DNA from: Candidatus Pacearchaeota archaeon
GTDB taxonomy: Archaea > Nanobdellota > Nanobdellia > Pacearchaeales > GW2011-AR1
Direction: 5' to 3'
Length of the DNA: 64,000 bases
NCBI GenBank assembly: GCA_023144035.1
Contig: JAGLGM010000002.1
Span: forward strand, 62,001 to 126,000
Each line of letters opens with the position of its first letter. Position 1 is the first letter of the stretch. Shown here one piece after another: positions 8,797 to 16,430 of the stretch. The notes beneath the pieces were generated by a model. That model had not been told where the DNA came from and did no database searches. It worked only from the letters and a program-made list of their open reading frames with translations. A program made the translations under genes and the position numbers.

Positions 8797-9137
8797 TACA
8801 ACATCCTCTCAACTAATTTATTTATTTTTTCTTTATGATCTCCTAAAACTCCTTTAGGAAAATGTAATTTTGTTTTAATTCCTCCTCTAGGAGAATGAAG
8901 TCTAAAGAAATTATCAATTTTAGTTTTTCTTTTTTCAACAAGTTTTTTATAAGTATCAGGATTTATTTCTCCAAAAGCAACAAAATCTCTTACTTTATTT
9001 ACCATTCCTAATTGTTCTTTAGTAGGATTTTCAAAAACTATACAACTATATTTTTTTCTTAATCTTAATCTATTAAAAGTTTCATTTATTTCTTTTCTTA
9101 AACCTACTTCTCCTGTTATTCTTATTACTATAATCAT
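8796..9137 (-). CDS. rpl30: Ribosomal protein uL30
   Basis: 113 residues. The start 'VIRITGEVGLRKEINETFNRL' and the C-terminal 'HSPRGGIKTKL' are the archaeal/eukaryal uL30 pattern. It lies between uS5 and uL15 as usual. The start overlaps the uS5 stop (4 bases). Confidence 0.92.
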   Translation of the reverse strand: MIIVIRITGEVGLRKEINETFNRLRLRKKYSCIVFENPTKEQLGMVNKVRDFVAFGEINPDTYKKLVEKRKTKIDNFFRLHSPRGGIKTKLHFPKGVLGDHKEKINKLVERML

Positions 9138-10006
9138 TGTCTTTTAACCTCCAAATTAGTTTTTTCAAGAGCATCCATACAAGCTTTGATTAAATTAAAT
9201 GTAGTTCTTACTCTTCCAGAAGTTCTACTATAAACATCTTTAATTCCTGCAAATTTTAATATTTTTTTCAATTCATTTCCAACAACTAATCCTGTTCCTT
9301 GTGAGGCAGGAATCAATGTAACTTTAACACTTCCAGCTTTTCCTGTAACTTTAAATGGAACTGTATGCAATTCTGAGCAATCACAATCAAAACCTGCACA
9401 AGTTCTTTTTACTTTGATTATGTTTAATTTTGCTTTTCTTATTGCTTTATCTCTTGCAGGTAAAGTTTCTTTAGCTTTTCCTGTACCAATACCTATATGT
9501 CCATTTTCATCACCAATAACAGCCATTGCAGAGAAAGTAGGTGCATTTCCCTCTTTTGTTTTTCTTTGAGTTTGTCTCCATGCTCTTCTTTTTCCACCAC
9601 CAAATTTACCTTTTGATTGTCCAATAGATAATAAATCAGATTTTAAATTAACTAATGAGTCAACAATTTCTGATTCCAAAATCTTTTTTTTATTGTCTAA
9701 TATTTCATCAATATTTTTAATTTTTTCAGATTTTACTTCATCTCCTAATTTTGTTTTAGGATTCCAAGCTTCAATTACTTCTTCTCTTGTAGGTTCTCCT
9801 CTTCTTCCCCTTTTCTCTTCCTTTTTAGGTTCTTCCTTTTTATCTTCTCCATTTTCTTTTTCCATTTTTTTTAATTCTTCTAAATCTGATTTATCTAAAA
9901 CTTCTTCTGGTTTTTCAGCATATTCGTCTTGTTCTTGATTTTTCAAGGGCGAAGCCTGAACTTGTTCAGAACTTTTTTCAATTTTTTGTTTTTCTTCTTC
10001 TGTCAT
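9134..10006 (-). CDS. rps5: Ribosomal protein uS5 with long charged N-terminal extension
   Basis: 290 residues. The core begins near residue 85 ('WNPKTKLGDEVKSEKI') with the double-stranded RNA-binding domain of S5 ('RRAWRQTQRKTKEGN', 'MAVIGDENGHIGIGTGKA') and the C-terminal domain 'VPFKVTGKAGSVKVTLIPA'. The first 80 or so residues are an acidic/basic low-complexity extension, longer than in most archaea. It contains 'SEQVQAS', encoded by a two-hairpin DNA element that recurs in the same reading frame in uL24. Confidence 0.94.
   Translation of the reverse strand: MTEEEKQKIEKSSEQVQASPLKNQEQDEYAEKPEEVLDKSDLEELKKMEKENGEDKKEEPKKEEKRGRRGEPTREEVIEAWNPKTKLGDEVKSEKIKNIDEILDNKKKILESEIVDSLVNLKSDLLSIGQSKGKFGGGKRRAWRQTQRKTKEGNAPTFSAMAVIGDENGHIGIGTGKAKETLPARDKAIRKAKLNIIKVKRTCAGFDCDCSELHTVPFKVTGKAGSVKVTLIPASQGTGLVVGNELKKILKFAGIKDVYSRTSGRVRTTFNLIKACMDALEKTNLEVKRQ
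9934..9970 (-). repeat. In-frame two-hairpin palindromic element, copy 1 (inside uS5)
   Basis: CTTGA-TTTT-TCAAG is followed by GAAGCCTGAACTTGTTCAGA, whose centre is the palindrome CTGAAC-TT-GTTCAG. The last 20 bases are identical to those in uL24 at 13759. It falls in the disordered N-terminal extension and encodes 'SEQVQAS' on the minus strand. Confidence 0.75.
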
Positions 10007-10008
10007 TT

Positions 10009-10494
10009 TTATTTTTCAATTTTTAATTTAATTTCTTCAAAAGGAATTTTATTTTTCATATGTTCTCCCTTTAATCTATTTTCATCAGGACAAACTTTAT
10101 CGTCACAACTAATATCTAAACCATTATCTTTTAATCCCTTTAAAAAAGCATATGTTTTTGTTTTATGAATCATTTTAATCATCCCAAAATCAATTATTGG
10201 TTTTTCTAATTTATTATCTTTTATTTTTTTACTCATTAATGAACCAAACAAATATGCAGCAGAAATAGATTTAAGACTCCCTTTAAATTCATTTGGCCAA
10301 CCAAATTTTAACAATTCTTTAGAATTTCCACCTAATTTTATTTCATCTTTAGCTTCTTTACTAATCACATATTGTGCAATTAAATATTTGTTTGTTTTTC
10401 TAAATACAAGTCTTGGAGAATTACTTTTTAAGAGTTTTATTCTTTTTGCATAATCTGTTTTTGCTTCTTTTCTTCTTCGCTTTACTACTTTCAT
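10009..10494 (-). CDS. rpl18: Ribosomal protein uL18
   Basis: 161 residues. 'RRRKEAKTDYAKRIKLLKS' followed by 'PRLVFRKTNKYLIAQ' is the archaeal uL18 start; it binds 5S rRNA in the central protuberance. Order eL19-uL18-uS5 is the archaeal norm. It overlaps the eL19 stop by 4 bases, consistent with translational coupling. Confidence 0.94.
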   Translation of the reverse strand: MKVVKRRRKEAKTDYAKRIKLLKSNSPRLVFRKTNKYLIAQYVISKEAKDEIKLGGNSKELLKFGWPNEFKGSLKSISAAYLFGSLMSKKIKDNKLEKPIIDFGMIKMIHKTKTYAFLKGLKDNGLDISCDDKVCPDENRLKGEHMKNKIPFEEIKLKIEK

Positions 10495-10898
10495 TTTTTG
10501 TCCCTCCTAATATGTTCTTTTAAATTACCTAAACTTTTATAATATTTATTTCTTATTTTCTTTCGAATATCTAGGGCTTCATCTCTTGATAATTTTCCAT
10601 GGTTTCTTAATTCTCTAACATATTTTCTCAATTTTCTTGTCATAATAACATAATCTGCTTTTCTTGTTTTTACTTTTTTTCTTATATTTCCTGTACTTCT
10701 TTTACTTTTTTTCTTTAAATTCTTTTTTCTACCTTTAATTTCTTTTACAATTATTGCTCCATCTTTTTGAAGATCCTTAATATCTTGTTTAGTTATAGCT
10801 TCCTTAATATCTTCTAATCTTGATTTTACAAACACAATTCTATCTTTTCCAACTTTTAGTGTTTTTACAGCTAGTAATTTCTTTTTACTTAAATTCAT
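10491..10898 (-). CDS. rpl19e: Ribosomal protein eL19
   Basis: 135 residues, highly basic. 'KKLLAVKTLKVGKDRI' at the start, 'SKRSTGNIRKKVKTRKAD' and 'RDEALDIRKKIRNKYY' are the archaeal/eukaryal L19e signature. Present between eL32 and uL18 as in other archaea; overlaps both neighbours by 4 bases. Confidence 0.94.
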   Translation of the reverse strand: MNLSKKKLLAVKTLKVGKDRIVFVKSRLEDIKEAITKQDIKDLQKDGAIIVKEIKGRKKNLKKKSKRSTGNIRKKVKTRKADYVIMTRKLRKYVRELRNHGKLSRDEALDIRKKIRNKYYKSLGNLKEHIRRDKK

Positions 10899-11317
10899 TT
10901 TTTATTCTCCATTGGTTTATCATTTGATTTTGGATTTTTATCAACTTTTTTTATTTCCTTTTTGATTTCTTTTTTCTTTAGTTTATTTTTCTCAAGAAAA
11001 GTATTCATATTTACATTTAGTAATTGAATTCTTAATTCTTTTGCTTTCTTTACTATTTCTATTTTCTTTTTCATTCCAACATTACCTATGCTAACAGCAG
11101 ATTTTTTATCAATTTTTTCAAGTTCTTTTGAATTATAAATAACAATTGTTTTTTCATTTTCAGTGTTTTTATAACCAATACTTACTCTAGCAGGATATCC
11201 TCTTCTTCTTTCTCTCATTTTATTATCTCTTCCAGTAGGTCTTCTCCAAACTTGTTTCTTTTTCCTTCTTTTTCCTAATTTAGAATATCTATTTGAAATT
11301 CTTCTCAAAAAAGTCAT
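10895..11317 (-). CDS. rpl32e: Ribosomal protein eL32
   Basis: 140 residues. 'RRISNRYSKLGKRRKKKQ', 'WRRPTGRDNKMRERRRGYP' and 'SVSIGYKNTE'-type core identify eL32. The C-terminal 25 residues are a Lys-rich tail. It begins on the last base of the uL6 stop codon. Confidence 0.93.
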   Translation of the reverse strand: MTFLRRISNRYSKLGKRRKKKQVWRRPTGRDNKMRERRRGYPARVSIGYKNTENEKTIVIYNSKELEKIDKKSAVSIGNVGMKKKIEIVKKAKELRIQLLNVNMNTFLEKNKLKKKEIKKEIKKVDKNPKSNDKPMENKK

Positions 11318-11859
11318 TACATATCCCTCCCTGCTTTACTTGTAATAAAAATACCATCTTGAAAAACTCTACGATCTTTATTTCTAATTTTAGTGGCTTT
11401 TTCAAAGTTAGCTGCAGCTTGTCCTGCAGATTCTTTATCATTTGAAGTAATAGTTATTATTTCTCCTTTAATATCAACTTCAACGTTTTTTGGAATTTTT
11501 AATTTCCGAGGTATTTTTTCACCAACAAAGTTTTTTACAGTTGCATCATTACCTTGGATATCTACAGTCATAGGAAAGTGACTTGAACATATTTTTAATT
11601 TATATTCAAAACCTTCTTTAATTCCTTTAAGCATATTTTTTATATGTGCGGCAAAAGTATTTATCATTTTCTTTTCATTTTTTGTAGCCTTTTTAGCTCC
11701 AATGATAATTAAGTTATCTTTTTTCTCAAAATCAAGTTTACCTACTCTAAATTCTCTTTCATTTTCTCCTTTTTCTCCTTTTACAATTAACTTATTCTCT
11801 TCAATATTTGCTTCTACACCTTCTGGAATTTCAATTTTTTGAATAATTTCTTTTTTCAT
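11317..11859 (-). CDS. rpl6: Ribosomal protein uL6
   Basis: 180 residues with the two repeated uL6 domains: 'IEIPEGVEANIEENKLIVKG' and 'KICSSHFPMTVDIQGNDATV', ending in the conserved 'KDRRVFQDGIFITSK' region. A 67-base gap separates it from uS8 upstream, the longest gap inside this part of the cluster, with no clear promoter. Confidence 0.94.
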   Translation of the reverse strand: MKKEIIQKIEIPEGVEANIEENKLIVKGEKGENEREFRVGKLDFEKKDNLIIIGAKKATKNEKKMINTFAAHIKNMLKGIKEGFEYKLKICSSHFPMTVDIQGNDATVKNFVGEKIPRKLKIPKNVEVDIKGEIITITSNDKESAGQAAANFEKATKIRNKDRRVFQDGIFITSKAGRDM

Positions 11860-11926
11860 TTTATTTATAAAATAAATCCACAGGTTTTATCCAAGGACCC
11901 ACTAAAATTTATTTTGAGTGTTTTCA

Positions 11927-12307
11927 TTAGTAAAAATAAGCAATTAAGCTTCCTCCTATTTGTTCTTCTTGAGCTTCTTCATGAGTAATTAATCCTTTAT
12001 TAGTTGAAACAATCATTATACCAATATTTCTTGCAGGCAAGTATCTCCTTCTATATTTTTCAATATTTCCTTTTCCAACACTAAATCTAGGTTTAATTGC
12101 TTTACATTCAAATAAATCTCCAATAGTTATTTCTAAAGATTTTTCTTTTCCATCTATTTTATATCTCTTTATTGCTCCTTTTTGTTTCATAATTTTTAAA
12201 ACTTCAATTAAAAGATTTGAAATTCTTTTGATTACCACTACATCTTTTCTTGCCTTCTTGGCATTTCTTATCATATTTAATCCATCTGCAACAATATCTT
12301 GACTCAT
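11927..12307 (-). CDS. rps8: Ribosomal protein uS8
   Basis: 126 residues. Begins 'SQDIVADGLNMIRNAKKA' and ends with 'PARNIGIMIVSTNKGLITH', the RNA-binding uS8 signature. One base separates it from the uS14 stop. Confidence 0.95.
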   Translation of the reverse strand: MSQDIVADGLNMIRNAKKARKDVVVIKRISNLLIEVLKIMKQKGAIKRYKIDGKEKSLEITIGDLFECKAIKPRFSVGKGNIEKYRRRYLPARNIGIMIVSTNKGLITHEEAQEEQIGGSLIAYFY

Positions 12308-12308
12308 T

Positions 12309-12539
12309 TTAGTTATATTTTGTAAAACCGATTTCTACAGCAACTTCTCTGAAGCAATGTCGGCATAAATTTAATCCGTATGATTTTATATGTGCACCAT
12401 ATCTTCCACATCTTTCACATTTTTTTGCAGCAATTCCAATTTTTCTATCTTTTGGTTTACAGTGTTTTATGAACTTTGCCCTTACCTCTGGCTTGTTCTC
12501 TAATTGTTTCAATATTTTTTTCCAATCACTTGCTGTCAT
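12309..12539 (-). CDS. rps14: Ribosomal protein uS14, zinc-binding type
   Basis: 76 residues. The C-terminal half has '[20 protein letters not shown]' followed by HC, the zinc ribbon CxxC...CxxC of archaeal S14 (S29e). The N-terminal 35 residues are an extension beyond the usual 50-55 residue archaeal protein. Lies between uL5 and uS8 as expected. Confidence 0.93.
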   Translation of the reverse strand: MTASDWKKILKQLENKPEVRAKFIKHCKPKDRKIGIAAKKCERCGRYGAHIKSYGLNLCRHCFREVAVEIGFTKYN

Positions 12540-12542
12540 AGT

Positions 12543-13076
12543 TTAAGTAAATTCAGTATTGAATTTTTCCTCCATAAATTTGATTATTTCTTCCTTTGTA
12601 ATTGTTTGTTTTTTTGGAACTTTTCCTTTTTTTATTTTTCTTAATTTAATTCTTCTTCCACTTCTCTTAAAAACAATTGTAACATCAAATCCCCTTATTC
12701 CAATATCTCTTTGATATTCTGCTCCTGGAATTTCAATGTATTCTTTTATACCAAAAGAAAAGTTATTTTCACTTATTTGTTTTTTCTTTAAAGTGTTATC
12801 AATAGTAACTAAAAGTCTTTTTAAAAGTTCTTCAAAATCTTTTCTGATAGTTACTACAGCCCCAACTTCTAAATTAGGTCTCACATTTAAAGTAGGAATT
12901 CTTTTTCCAGATCTTGTTTTTGCAGGTTTTCTTTTAGTTAATAATTCAAGAAGTTTAAATCCTTTTTCTAATTCTTCTGCAAGCCCACCTACGCTTAGAA
13001 CAACTTTCTCTATTTTGATTTCTCTCATCAAATTTTCTTTGGAATTTGGTGAATGAGAATTTTGATTTGATTTCAT
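12543..13076 (-). CDS. rpl5: Ribosomal protein uL5
   Basis: 177 residues. 'MREIKIEKVVLSVG' and 'LNVRPNLEVGAVVTIRK' are the uL5 core that contacts 5S rRNA, with 'GAEYQRDIGIRGFDVT' later. The first ATG overlaps the eS4 stop as ATGA, so coupling favours it; a second ATG 16 codons on would begin at the conserved core, so the N-terminal 16 residues are uncertain. Confidence 0.94.
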   Translation of the reverse strand: MKSNQNSHSPNSKENLMREIKIEKVVLSVGGLAEELEKGFKLLELLTKRKPAKTRSGKRIPTLNVRPNLEVGAVVTIRKDFEELLKRLLVTIDNTLKKKQISENNFSFGIKEYIEIPGAEYQRDIGIRGFDVTIVFKRSGRRIKLRKIKKGKVPKKQTITKEEIIKFMEEKFNTEFT

Positions 13077-13720
13077 TTTATTATTAATAATTGTTTAATT
13101 AAAACATTAATTTTTGTATCTTCAAAAGATAGTTCTGCCATTTTTCTTACTTGGTCTATTTTATTTATATTTGCTTTTTTCCCTGCGTGCTTACCTGCAA
13201 AAACTAAAACATCTCCTTTTTCTTTTAATGGAAGACATTTTTCAATTTTCTTTTTATTTAAATTAATTAAAACAGAATCATTAACATTACATTTAATATC
13301 TGACAAGAAATTTTTCCCATCACTTAAATTTAATTGAGTTTTTTTACCTTTCAAAATTTTCTTATTGATTACTTTAGCAACTTTATGTGTTTCTTCTCCT
13401 GCATTAATCTTTTCAATTTGGAACTTTCCTTTTTCAGATAAAGAAAGCCTATAATTTTCATTTGAGGGAACAATTGTAAGAATATCAAATAATAAGATAC
13501 TATTTTTTTCATTTTTTATAAGAGACCCATTTAATAAAATATTTTTTTCATGAATAACTTTTTTTACTTCTTTCCTATTTTGAGCTAATTTTAACATATC
13601 TCTTAAAGCAACTAAGATGGGAATTCCATTAGAAATATTTGAGTTAGGTCTAACTACATAAGCTGTACCTTTTCTTTTTATTGGCCAATTTTTAGGAACT
13701 TTTTGTCTTTTTAAGTGCAT
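13073..13720 (-). CDS. rps4e: Ribosomal protein eS4
   Basis: 215 residues. 'HLKRQKVPKNWPIKRKGTAY' is the start typical of eS4, followed by an S4 RNA-binding domain near residues 40-85 and a KOW-like C-terminus ('VFAGKHAGKKANI'). The 5' end overlaps the 3' end of uL24 by 29 bases, longer than other overlaps in the cluster; the overlap lies in the uL24 tail. A strong 'ggaga' lies before its ATG. Confidence 0.94.
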   Translation of the reverse strand: MHLKRQKVPKNWPIKRKGTAYVVRPNSNISNGIPILVALRDMLKLAQNRKEVKKVIHEKNILLNGSLIKNEKNSILLFDILTIVPSNENYRLSLSEKGKFQIEKINAGEETHKVAKVINKKILKGKKTQLNLSDGKNFLSDIKCNVNDSVLINLNKKKIEKCLPLKEKGDVLVFAGKHAGKKANINKIDQVRKMAELSFEDTKINVLIKQLLIIK

Positions 13721-14162
13721 TTTCTTTTTCTCCTTTCGTTCTCAATTTTTTTGAGGATGAAGCCTGAACTTGTTCAGAGCCTGTTTTAATTTCTTTCTTT
13801 TTTAATCTTTTTTTATCTTCTAAAATTAATTCAATAATTTGAAGATTTGAAGGTCTTAAATTTACATTTACTTTTGAACCATCTAATTTCTTAACTTGAA
13901 TACCTTCAACTGTTATTTTTTGCATTTTTAACTTTACCGATAATACTTTTCCTTGTTTTCCTTTATATTTACCTCTTTTAATTTTTACAACATCATCTTT
14001 TCTAACAGCTAAATTTCTTTTTTCATGCTTTTTTCTTAATTCTTTAGATAAATTTACACTCACAAGTTTCTTTTTTACATGTAATGGGGCTTGAGCTACA
14101 TATTTTCTTTGTTTACGAGGCTGTTTACTCGATTTCCATGATGTACTAAATTTCTTTTTCAT
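13692..14162 (-). CDS. rpl24: Ribosomal protein uL24 with added C-terminal tail
   Basis: 156 residues when started at the ATG at 14162 ('MKKKFSTSWKSSKQPRKQ'), which is the family start and begins just after the uL14 stop; the ORF-track start at 14204 would overlap uL14. The KOW motif is at 'RKDDVVKIKRGKYKGKQG'. The last 35 residues ('GSEQVQASSSKKLRTKG' and on) extend past the usual archaeal end and hold a copy of the two-hairpin element. This insertion probably also caused the 29-base overlap with eS4. Confidence 0.93.
   Translation of the reverse strand: MKKKFSTSWKSSKQPRKQRKYVAQAPLHVKKKLVSVNLSKELRKKHEKRNLAVRKDDVVKIKRGKYKGKQGKVLSVKLKMQKITVEGIQVKKLDGSKVNVNLRPSNLQIIELILEDKKRLKKKEIKTGSEQVQASSSKKLRTKGEKENALKKTKSS
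13741..13778 (-). repeat. In-frame two-hairpin palindromic element, copy 2 (inside uL24)
   Basis: CTCAA-TTTTT-TTGAG is followed by the same 20 bases as in uS5, GAAGCCTGAACTTGTTCAGA. The first hairpin differs from the uS5 copy at two base pairs, both changed on both sides, so the pairing is kept. It encodes 'SEQVQAS' in the same frame. Confidence 0.75.
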
Positions 14163-14164
14163 TT

Positions 14165-14566
14165 TTAATATACAATTGAAGCAATTTTCGCAACTTGCGG
14201 CCATCGCTCTAAAACCTCCCTTGCAATAGGACCTTTAATTTGAGTTCCTTTTGGATTTCCTTTTTCATCTTTTAATATTGCTACTGCATTATCTTCAAAA
14301 GCAATTCTTTCTCCATTTAATCTTCTATAAGATTTTTTTTGTCTTATTATAACAGCATCAAATACTTTTCCTTTCATGTCTGGCACACCTTTCTTAACAC
14401 TAACTTTTACCCAATCAGCCATCTTTGCACACACTTGCTTTCCTTTTTTAGATTTACTTCTTTTTACTGAAACTAATTTAACCATTTTTGCACCACTATT
14501 ATCAGAAGAAGGCATGATTGCTCCTAAATTTAATCCTGCTGTTGCTTTTGCGCTTATAGGTTTCAT
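14165..14566 (-). CDS. rpl14: Ribosomal protein uL14
   Basis: 133 residues. 'SSDNSGAKMVKLVSVKRSKS' and 'VFDAVIIRQKKSYRR', 'ERIAFEDNAVAIL' are uL14 motifs. It lies one base after an unknown gene and not directly after uS17 as in most archaea. Confidence 0.95.
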   Translation of the reverse strand: MKPISAKATAGLNLGAIMPSSDNSGAKMVKLVSVKRSKSKKGKQVCAKMADWVKVSVKKGVPDMKGKVFDAVIIRQKKSYRRLNGERIAFEDNAVAILKDEKGNPKGTQIKGPIAREVLERWPQVAKIASIVY

Positions 14567-14567
14567 T

Positions 14568-14897
14568 TTAGTTTACATTTGTTGCAGGAATGACTAATTT
14601 TTTTCCTGCAGATAATTTAATTATTTTTTTTGTCAACATTGATTCAAACAATTCAGTATCTATTTTATCAATTTCCATAAAACCCTCTGTAGAAAGTTTT
14701 TTTCCATTATATATACCTACTTCTGAAGAAAGATTGTTATTAGTAATGTCTTCTGCAAATTTTGAACTAATATTTTCTAAAAATTTATTATACTCTTCTT
14801 TTTTTAAATCATAATTAACAGAGAGAGATTTATTTCCCATTATTAATTGGTAATTTTCACAATTATTTTCTTGACCAACAATAATTATTGCTTTCAT
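14568..14897 (-). CDS. Unknown protein encoded between uS17 and uL14
   Basis: 109 residues, not recognised. It starts with a hydrophobic strand ('KAIIIVGQENN') and has alternating strand/helix character without membrane segments or Cys pairs. It overlaps the uS17 stop by 4 bases and ends one base before uL14, so it is translated with the ribosomal proteins. Archaeal clusters usually have uS17-uL14 adjacent and rnp1 (RNase P protein Pop4/Rpp29) just before uS17; I see no Pop4 motif here, so it is not an obvious rnp1. A ribosome-related role is inferred from position alone. Confidence 0.7.
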   Translation of the reverse strand: MKAIIIVGQENNCENYQLIMGNKSLSVNYDLKKEEYNKFLENISSKFAEDITNNNLSSEVGIYNGKKLSTEGFMEIDKIDTELFESMLTKKIIKLSAGKKLVIPATNVN

Positions 14898-15256
14898 TTT
14901 CCAACCTCCGCAACATCTTTAATTTTTTTAATAACTACAAAATGGATTATTTTACTAAGAGGCCTACATTCTTGAATCTTAATTTGGTCACCAATATTAA
15001 TTTCTTTTTCCATACAAACAGGCAATCTAGCATGTAATTTTGTTCTTGATTTAGCATATCTCTCATATTTCCTAACATAAATCATTCTCTCAAATTCAAT
15101 AACTACTCTTTTATGAAATTTCTTAATAACTTTTCCTTCAAAAACTCTTCCTCTAACTTTTAAATTTCCATGTTTATGGCAATCTTTGTCAGTACATACA
15201 GCTTCAGCTATTTTTACTTTTTTCTCGTTGTTTATTTTTTCTTCTTTCTTTTTCAT
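14894..15256 (-). CDS. rps17: Ribosomal protein uS17
   Basis: 120 residues. 'HGNLKVRGRVFEGKVIKKFH' and 'YERYAKSRTKLHARLP', 'IGDQIKIQECRPLSK' are archaeal uS17 motifs. 'CTDKDCHKHG' near residue 20 is the usual Cys-containing start of the archaeal/eukaryal form. Confidence 0.94.
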   Translation of the reverse strand: MKKKEEKINNEKKVKIAEAVCTDKDCHKHGNLKVRGRVFEGKVIKKFHKRVVIEFERMIYVRKYERYAKSRTKLHARLPVCMEKEINIGDQIKIQECRPLSKIIHFVVIKKIKDVAEVGK

Positions 15257-15280
15257 TTTCTTGTTTTATTTTGTGTATGC

Positions 15281-15580
15281 TTATTCCTCAATACTGTTTT
15301 CTTCAAATCCTAAACCAATTAAAAGAGGTTTTATTCTCTTTACATGATCTCCTTGAAGCTCGATTACATTGTCTTTAGAAGTTCCTCCGCAAGCCAGTTC
15401 ATTTTTCAGACTTTTTGCGATTTTCTTCACATCAACATCGTTCTCGAATCCACTAACCACAGTAACTATCTTACCATATCTCTTCTTATCTGTAGTTATT
15501 TTTATTCTTTGCGAACTTTTAACCATTTGTTCGCATACACATGCTTGCTCAGGCAAGCCACATTTTGGACATATTTCCAT
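15281..15580 (-). CDS. Translation initiation factor aIF1 (SUI1)
   Basis: 99 residues from the ATG at 15580, which follows the uL29 stop by one base; the ORF-track start 30 bases upstream would overlap uL29. The N-terminus has a small Cys cluster ('CPKCGLPEQACVCE', zinc-knuckle-like) typical of archaeal aIF1, and the SUI1 domain has 'KKRYGKIVTVVSGFE' and 'ACGGTSKDNVIELQGDH'. aIF1 checks start-codon pairing on the small subunit. Position after uL29 is the archaeal norm. Confidence 0.92.
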   Translation of the reverse strand: MEICPKCGLPEQACVCEQMVKSSQRIKITTDKKRYGKIVTVVSGFENDVDVKKIAKSLKNELACGGTSKDNVIELQGDHVKRIKPLLIGLGFEENSIEE

Positions 15581-15581
15581 G

Positions 15582-15749
15582 TTATTTGTTGAGTGTAAGT
15601 ATTCTTGCAATCATTTTTTTAATTTGGTGTGTTTTACTGCTACTAGTTTTAGCAGCTGCAGTTTTTGATTTGATTAATTCCATTTTTAATTCTTTTAATT
15701 TCTTTTCCCTATCTTCTTTATTTAAATTTTTTAATTGTTTGAATTTCAT
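15582..15749 (-). CDS. rpl29: Ribosomal protein uL29
   Basis: 55 residues, too short for the ORF track. It reads 'MKFKQLKNLNKEDREKKLKE' and continues with a helical hairpin ending in 'QIKKMIARILTLNK', the uL29 pattern. It overlaps the uS3 stop by 4 bases and is followed after one base by aIF1, matching the archaeal order uS3-uL29-aIF1. Confidence 0.92.
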   Translation of the reverse strand: MKFKQLKNLNKEDREKKLKELKMELIKSKTAAAKTSSSKTHQIKKMIARILTLNK

Positions 15750-16429
15750 TTTTTAGATTTTAATTTTTTAATTTTCTTTTTAGGTTTTTCTTCTTTTATA
15801 GGTGCTTCAAAATTAGTTTTTAATGTTTGAAGTAATTTTTCATCAATATTGATTTTATCTTTTAATATAGCATGAGGCGAAAGAATACTAACTTTTACAC
15901 CAACTGTTCCAGGTTTTGTTTGTGCTCTTGCTTGAGCTCTATCAACTACTTTTGCACTATCTCCTGTTTTTTTTAAATATCCTTGAGCAAATCTCCATGA
16001 TTTAGCCCTTGAACCAGGAAGTTTACCACTTAATCTTATTTCAGTACCTAAAGCACCGGCGTTGATGATTTTTTGTAATGTTCTATATGCAACAACTTTA
16101 AATTTTAGTGGGCCAAATCTTTCTAATGAAAGAGCAATTTCATCTGCATTTATTTGTGCATCAAATTCAGGTTCTGTTATTTCATCAATTTCAACATGTG
16201 GATTTTCTAATTTAAATTTGGTTTTTAATATTGCAGTTAATTCCATAATCTTTTCTCCACCTCTCCCAATTATTAAACCAGGTTTATTTGTAGAAATAAT
16301 AATTTTTTCACCAACAGGAGTATATGCTATCTTAACTTTACTTATTTTACCTTTTCCTAAAGATTCCTTAATATATTCTTTAATAGCAAATTCTTCTTTT
16401 TTAAATTTTACAATGTTTCTTTCTTCCAT
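15746..16429 (-). CDS. rps3: Ribosomal protein uS3
   Basis: 227 residues from the second ATG (16429), which has GGAGG 11 bases upstream; the ORF-track start adds six residues. The KH domain is at 'NKPGLIIGRGGEKIMELT', and the C-terminal domain has 'GALGTEIRLSGKLPGSRAKS'. The last 20 residues are a Lys-rich tail. Confidence 0.94.
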   Translation of the reverse strand: MEERNIVKFKKEEFAIKEYIKESLGKGKISKVKIAYTPVGEKIIISTNKPGLIIGRGGEKIMELTAILKTKFKLENPHVEIDEITEPEFDAQINADEIALSLERFGPLKFKVVAYRTLQKIINAGALGTEIRLSGKLPGSRAKSWRFAQGYLKKTGDSAKVVDRAQARAQTKPGTVGVKVSILSPHAILKDKINIDEKLLQTLKTNFEAPIKEEKPKKKIKKLKSKK

Positions 16430-16430
16430 C

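Noticed and set aside
11860-11926. Possible internal promoter between uL6 and uS8
   Set aside because: A TTTATAAA-like string exists but it is not at the 25.5-base spacing from the uL6 start and has no BRE.
15281-15610. aIF1 start at 15610 as in the ORF track
   Set aside because: It would overlap uL29 by 29 bases; ATG at 15580 begins exactly at the Cys knuckle and one base after the uL29 stop.
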